In this document: piece by piece, positions 13,572-15,715 of the stretch
Layout of the letters: every line of letters begins with the position of its first letter
Numbering within the stretch: position 1 is the first letter of the stretch
DNA from: CACKLF01 sp002725175
GTDB lineage: Bacteria; Pseudomonadota; Alphaproteobacteria; Rhodobacterales; Rhodobacteraceae
Length of the DNA stretch: 15,715 bases
Direction: 5' to 3'
NCBI GenBank assembly: GCA_002725175.2
Contig: PBQX02000110.1
Location: forward strand, 1 to 15,715
Position numbers and translations under genes: made by a program
The notes under the pieces: model-generated
Database searches by the model: none
What the model saw: only the letters and a program-made list of their open reading frames with translations
Told to the model about the DNA's origin: nothing

Positions 13572-14933
13572 ATGATAAAGAACCAAAATAATTATAAATG
13601 TAGTAATTGTGGTGCTACTGCATCCAAATGGTCAGGAAAATGTCACTCGTGCCTAGAATGGAATTCATTACAAGAGATTGAAGATTACAAGCCTAAAAGC
13701 AGATCAGTTAGAGGGGACACAGAATTTTTTACTTTGGAGAGTTCAGTGAATGAAATCTCTAGAATAAAGACCGGAATTGATGAACTTGATATAGTGCTTG
13801 GCGGCGGGTTTGTATCGGGGTCGGGGATTTTGTTAGGTGGAGAACCGGGAATTGGTAAATCCACTATTCTTATGCAGGTCGCTTCNAAAATTGCAGATAT
13901 GGATAAAAAAATTCACTATTATTCGGGTGAAGAATCCAAGTCACAAATTTTACTCAGGTCAAATAGATTGGATATCTCACAAAGGAAAATTCANGTNTCA
14001 ACTCTATCTAATTTAGAAGAAATCATATTGAAAATTAATGAAGACACTCCCTCATTGATAATTGTTGATTCAATTCAAACATCTTTTTCAGATAGAATAG
14101 AAGGTATTCCGGGCTCAATAAACCAAGTTAGATATACTTGCCAAGAGCTTCTGGCTCTATGTAAGAGCTTAAACATAATTTTGATNTTAGTGGGACATGT
14201 TACGAAAGATGGACAATTAGCAGGCCCGAAAACAATAGAGCATATGGTTGACACTGTATTATATTTTGAAGCAGATAAAGGGAATGAACTTAGGTTNATT
14301 AGGACGGCAAAAAATAGATATGGCTCTACATCTGAGGTCGGCATATTTAAAATGACAAGTACAGGTCTTGAACAAATAAAGAATCCTTCTTCTCTTTTTC
14401 TGTCTAATTCTGGTGATAATTTAACTGGCACAAGTGTATTTCCGGCAAATGAAGGTTCGAGAACAATTTTGCTTGAAATTCAAGCTCTGGTCACACCTTC
14501 ATTATTNGCCACTTCAAAAAGAACTGTAGTTGGTTGGGATGCTTCCAGGCTATCGATGCTCTTAGCCGTTCTAGAATCAAGATGTGATTTAACCTTCTCT
14601 AATTTAGATATCTATCTNAGNATTGCTAGTGGTATAAAAACATCNGATCCAGCAGCAGATTTAGCTGTAGCTGCTGCATTAATATCTTCAAAATTAAATT
14701 TCCCGCTTGATAGCAAAACAGTTATTTTTGGTGAAATAAACTTGTCAGGAACTATAAGGGAATCATATAATACAGAGGGCCGAATAAAGGAAGCAGAAAA
14801 ATTAGGTTTCACAAAAGCTTTAATTTCTAAAAACGCTAAAACCATTGCTACTACAAAGATAGAAATGAAAAAAATTAATGGGCTAGTTGATTTTATTTCA
14901 TATTTAAAAACCATCTCAGAATTTAATGGATGA
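13572..14933 (+). CDS. radA: DNA repair protein RadA (Sms)
   Basis: This RecA-related motor promotes branch migration and processing of recombination intermediates. A four-cysteine zinc finger (C10, C13, C24, C27) begins the protein. The ATPase has Walker A GGEPGIGKST (89-98) and Walker B LIIVDSIQT (162-170), and the RadA-specific KNRYG motif is at 247-251. The last 170 residues form the Lon-like domain (ASGIKTxDPAADLAVAAAL). The 453 residues match the family. The start gives the expected short leader before the zinc finger. No clear ribosome-binding site precedes it, but a four-codon frame ends over its ATG. cvpA starts 6 bp after the stop. Confidence 0.96.
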   Translation: MIKNQNNYKCSNCGATASKWSGKCHSCLEWNSLQEIEDYKPKSRSVRGDTEFFTLESSVNEISRIKTGIDELDIVLGGGFVSGSGILLGGEPGIGKSTILMQVAXKIADMDKKIHYYSGEESKSQILLRSNRLDISQRKIXXSTLSNLEEIILKINEDTPSLIIVDSIQTSFSDRIEGIPGSINQVRYTCQELLALCKSLNIILXLVGHVTKDGQLAGPKTIEHMVDTVLYFEADKGNELRXIRTAKNRYGSTSEVGIFKMTSTGLEQIKNPSSLFLSNSGDNLTGTSVFPANEGSRTILLEIQALVTPSLXATSKRTVVGWDASRLSMLLAVLESRCDLTFSNLDIYXXIASGIKTXDPAADLAVAAALISSKLNFPLDSKTVIFGEINLSGTIRESYNTEGRIKEAEKLGFTKALISKNAKTIATTKIEMKKINGLVDFISYLKTISEFNG

Positions 14934-14939
14934 TGAATA

Positions 14940-15500
14940 TTGACTGATTATACTTATTTTGACCTTTTCTCCGTTTTTGCANTATCTTTTTCTGTATTAA
15001 TTGCTTATTTCAGAGGTGTTACTCAAGAAATTTTTGCTATTCTTAATTGGGTTTTCTCAGGNATTCTCTCTATATTTTTTGCTCCCATCTTGGGGCCCCA
15101 TTTAGAAAAAATTCCTATAATAAAAGAAATAATATTTGAAAATTGCGAGTTAGAAATTTTAATATCTATTGCATTATGTTTTATACTTTCATTAATTTTT
15201 CTATCATTGTTTACTCCCATATTTTCGAGGGNNATCCAAAAATCAACCTTAAAGAATCTTGATAGCTCTTTAGGAGTATTATTCGGTTTAATCCGNGGAG
15301 CATTAATTATTTGTCTNATTTTGCTAGCCCACAATAGATTTCTTGAAAAAAGNGATCATTTAACTTCTATTANAGAGTCTGCCACTATTATGTTAGCTTC
15401 CGACTTAATGAAAAATTTAGAGACATTGGCGCCTGATGACTTTAAATACTGGCTAAAAGCTCAATATATCGACATGACAAAGTCTTCTTGCCCAAAATAA
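14940..15500 (+). CDS. cvpA: CvpA family membrane protein
   Basis: CvpA is a small inner-membrane protein needed for colicin V production in E. coli; its general role is unclear. This 186-residue protein has about four hydrophobic segments (roughly 8-24, 30-48, 70-95 and 110-128). The typical opening F-D-L-F ... YFRGVTQEIFAILNW is present, and a polar C-terminal tail ends DDFKYWLKAQYIDM. The start is TTG because an in-frame TGA lies two codons upstream and no ATG is available before the conserved region. It follows radA by 6 bp. In many proteobacteria cvpA lies next to and in the same direction as purF; here purF is on the other strand, convergent. Confidence 0.88.
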   Translation: MTDYTYFDLFSVFAXSFSVLIAYFRGVTQEIFAILNWVFSXILSIFFAPILGPHLEKIPIIKEIIFENCELEILISIALCFILSLIFLSLFTPIFSRXIQKSTLKNLDSSLGVLFGLIXGALIICXILLAHNRFLEKXDHLTSIXESATIMLASDLMKNLETLAPDDFKYWLKAQYIDMTKSSCPK

Positions 15501-15509
15501 AAANTTAAT

Positions 15510-15538
15510 GAAGATTTCTTTATTGAANNAATATCTTC
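15510..15538. terminator. Weak inverted repeat between convergent cvpA and purF
   Basis: GAAGAT (15510-15515) and ATCTTC (15533-15538) form a 6-bp stem around a 17-nt AT-rich loop containing two Ns. It sits in the 47-bp gap between the two stop codons, where a bidirectional terminator would be expected. The stem is short and lacks a clear T-run, so the call is tentative. Confidence 0.3.
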
Positions 15539-15547
15539 CCTAGANGC

Positions 15548-15715
15548 CTAAGACAGCAATGTNAGTTGAGNAAATCTGTCCTCGCCACTTTGATCAATTA
15601 ATCCAGTTGGATATTCNCCTGTGAAACAATGATCAGTAAATGCAGGTTTCTTGGGATCTCTTCCATTCTTGTGACCCATGGCCTTATATAAACCATCAAT
15701 ACTTAAGAAAGAAAT
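15548..15715 (-). CDS. purF: Amidophosphoribosyltransferase, C-terminal end (partial)
   Basis: PurF transfers the amide of glutamine to PRPP, the first step of purine synthesis. Only the last 55 codons are in the window, running in from the right edge and ending at TAG (15548-15550). The peptide contains LSIDGLYKAMG, then FTDHCFTGEYPTGLIDQSG and ends QLTLLS, the recognisable C-terminus of alphaproteobacterial PurF. Ns at three positions do not disturb the frame. The glutaminase and phosphoribosyltransferase active sites lie beyond the window. It is convergent with cvpA, unlike the usual co-directional cvpA-purF pair. Confidence 0.88.
   Translation of the reverse strand: MSFLSIDGLYKAMGHKNGRDPKKPAFTDHCFTXEYPTGLIDQSGEDRFXQXTLLS

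Noticed and set aside
14931..14948. Short frame ATGATGAATATTGACTGA across the radA-cvpA junction
   Set aside because: Its stop lies downstream of the cvpA TTG and does not overlap it as in the other tiny ORFs, so a coupling role is unsupported.
1..15715. CRISPR array, tRNA, insertion sequence, prophage, toxin-antitoxin or defence genes
   Set aside because: I saw no regularly spaced repeats, no cloverleaf sequence, no transposase or integrase motifs and no unexplained genes. All long frames are accounted for by recognisable core genes.

Overview
This is an ordinary-looking stretch of core chromosome from a low-GC alphaproteobacterium (G+C roughly 35-38% by eye). The main evidence is a pyruvate dehydrogenase E1-beta subunit with its own N-terminal lipoyl domain, an FabF active-site loop reading HGTSTMADTIEL, an mltG gene following fabF, and an rpsF-rpsR-rplI-dnaB-...-radA-cvpA neighbourhood. 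A marine, genome-reduced lineage (Pelagibacterales-like, AEGEAN-169/HIMB59-like or a low-GC Rhodospirillales relative) fits the base composition and tight packing, but I cannot place it further. About 120 single-base Ns by hand count are scattered through the window. Most fall on degenerate codon positions, which suggests a population consensus or metagenome assembly rather than a clonal finished genome. No N lies before position 2268.

Layout. (1) Positions 2-61 hold the last codons of what is probably an FtsB/DivIC-like cell-division gene. (2) Positions 127-3686, plus strand, are pdhA-pdhB-pdhC, encoding E1-alpha, lipoylated E1-beta and E2 of pyruvate dehydrogenase. No E3 gene follows. (3) Positions 3690-8901, minus strand, form a compact run transcribed fabD-fabG-acpP-fabF-mltG-cysE. 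It contains malonyl loading, ketoreduction, carrier and condensation for type II fatty-acid synthesis, then a peptidoglycan lytic transglycosylase and serine O-acetyltransferase. The run ends tail to tail with pdhC, with 3 bp between the stop codons. (4) Positions 8902-9138 are the divergent control region, with a good candidate promoter for fabD, a perfect extended -10 on the opposite strand overlapping it, and a second candidate promoter for rpsF. (5) Positions 9139-15500, plus strand, are rpsF-rpsR-rplI, dnaB, mlaE-mlaF, radA and cvpA. (6) Positions 15548-15715, minus strand, are the C-terminal end of purF, convergent with cvpA.

Functionally the left half centres on acetyl-CoA: PDH makes it, CysE spends it on cysteine synthesis, and the Fab enzymes use the malonyl-CoA derived from it. 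The right half combines ribosome assembly, replication (DnaB), recombination (RadA), outer-membrane lipid transport (MlaEF) and purine synthesis.

I found no convincing undescribed system. The points worth a second look are small. They include tiny ORFs whose TGA overlaps the ATG of fabF, rpsR and radA (the rpsR case may instead be a one-base deletion in a 7-A run), overlapping divergent promoters linking fatty-acid and ribosomal operons, and an inverted purF. Other points are expected partner genes that are absent (lpd, alr, mlaD), a CysE tail lacking the usual terminal isoleucine, and an antisense-oriented terminator-like hairpin before dnaB.
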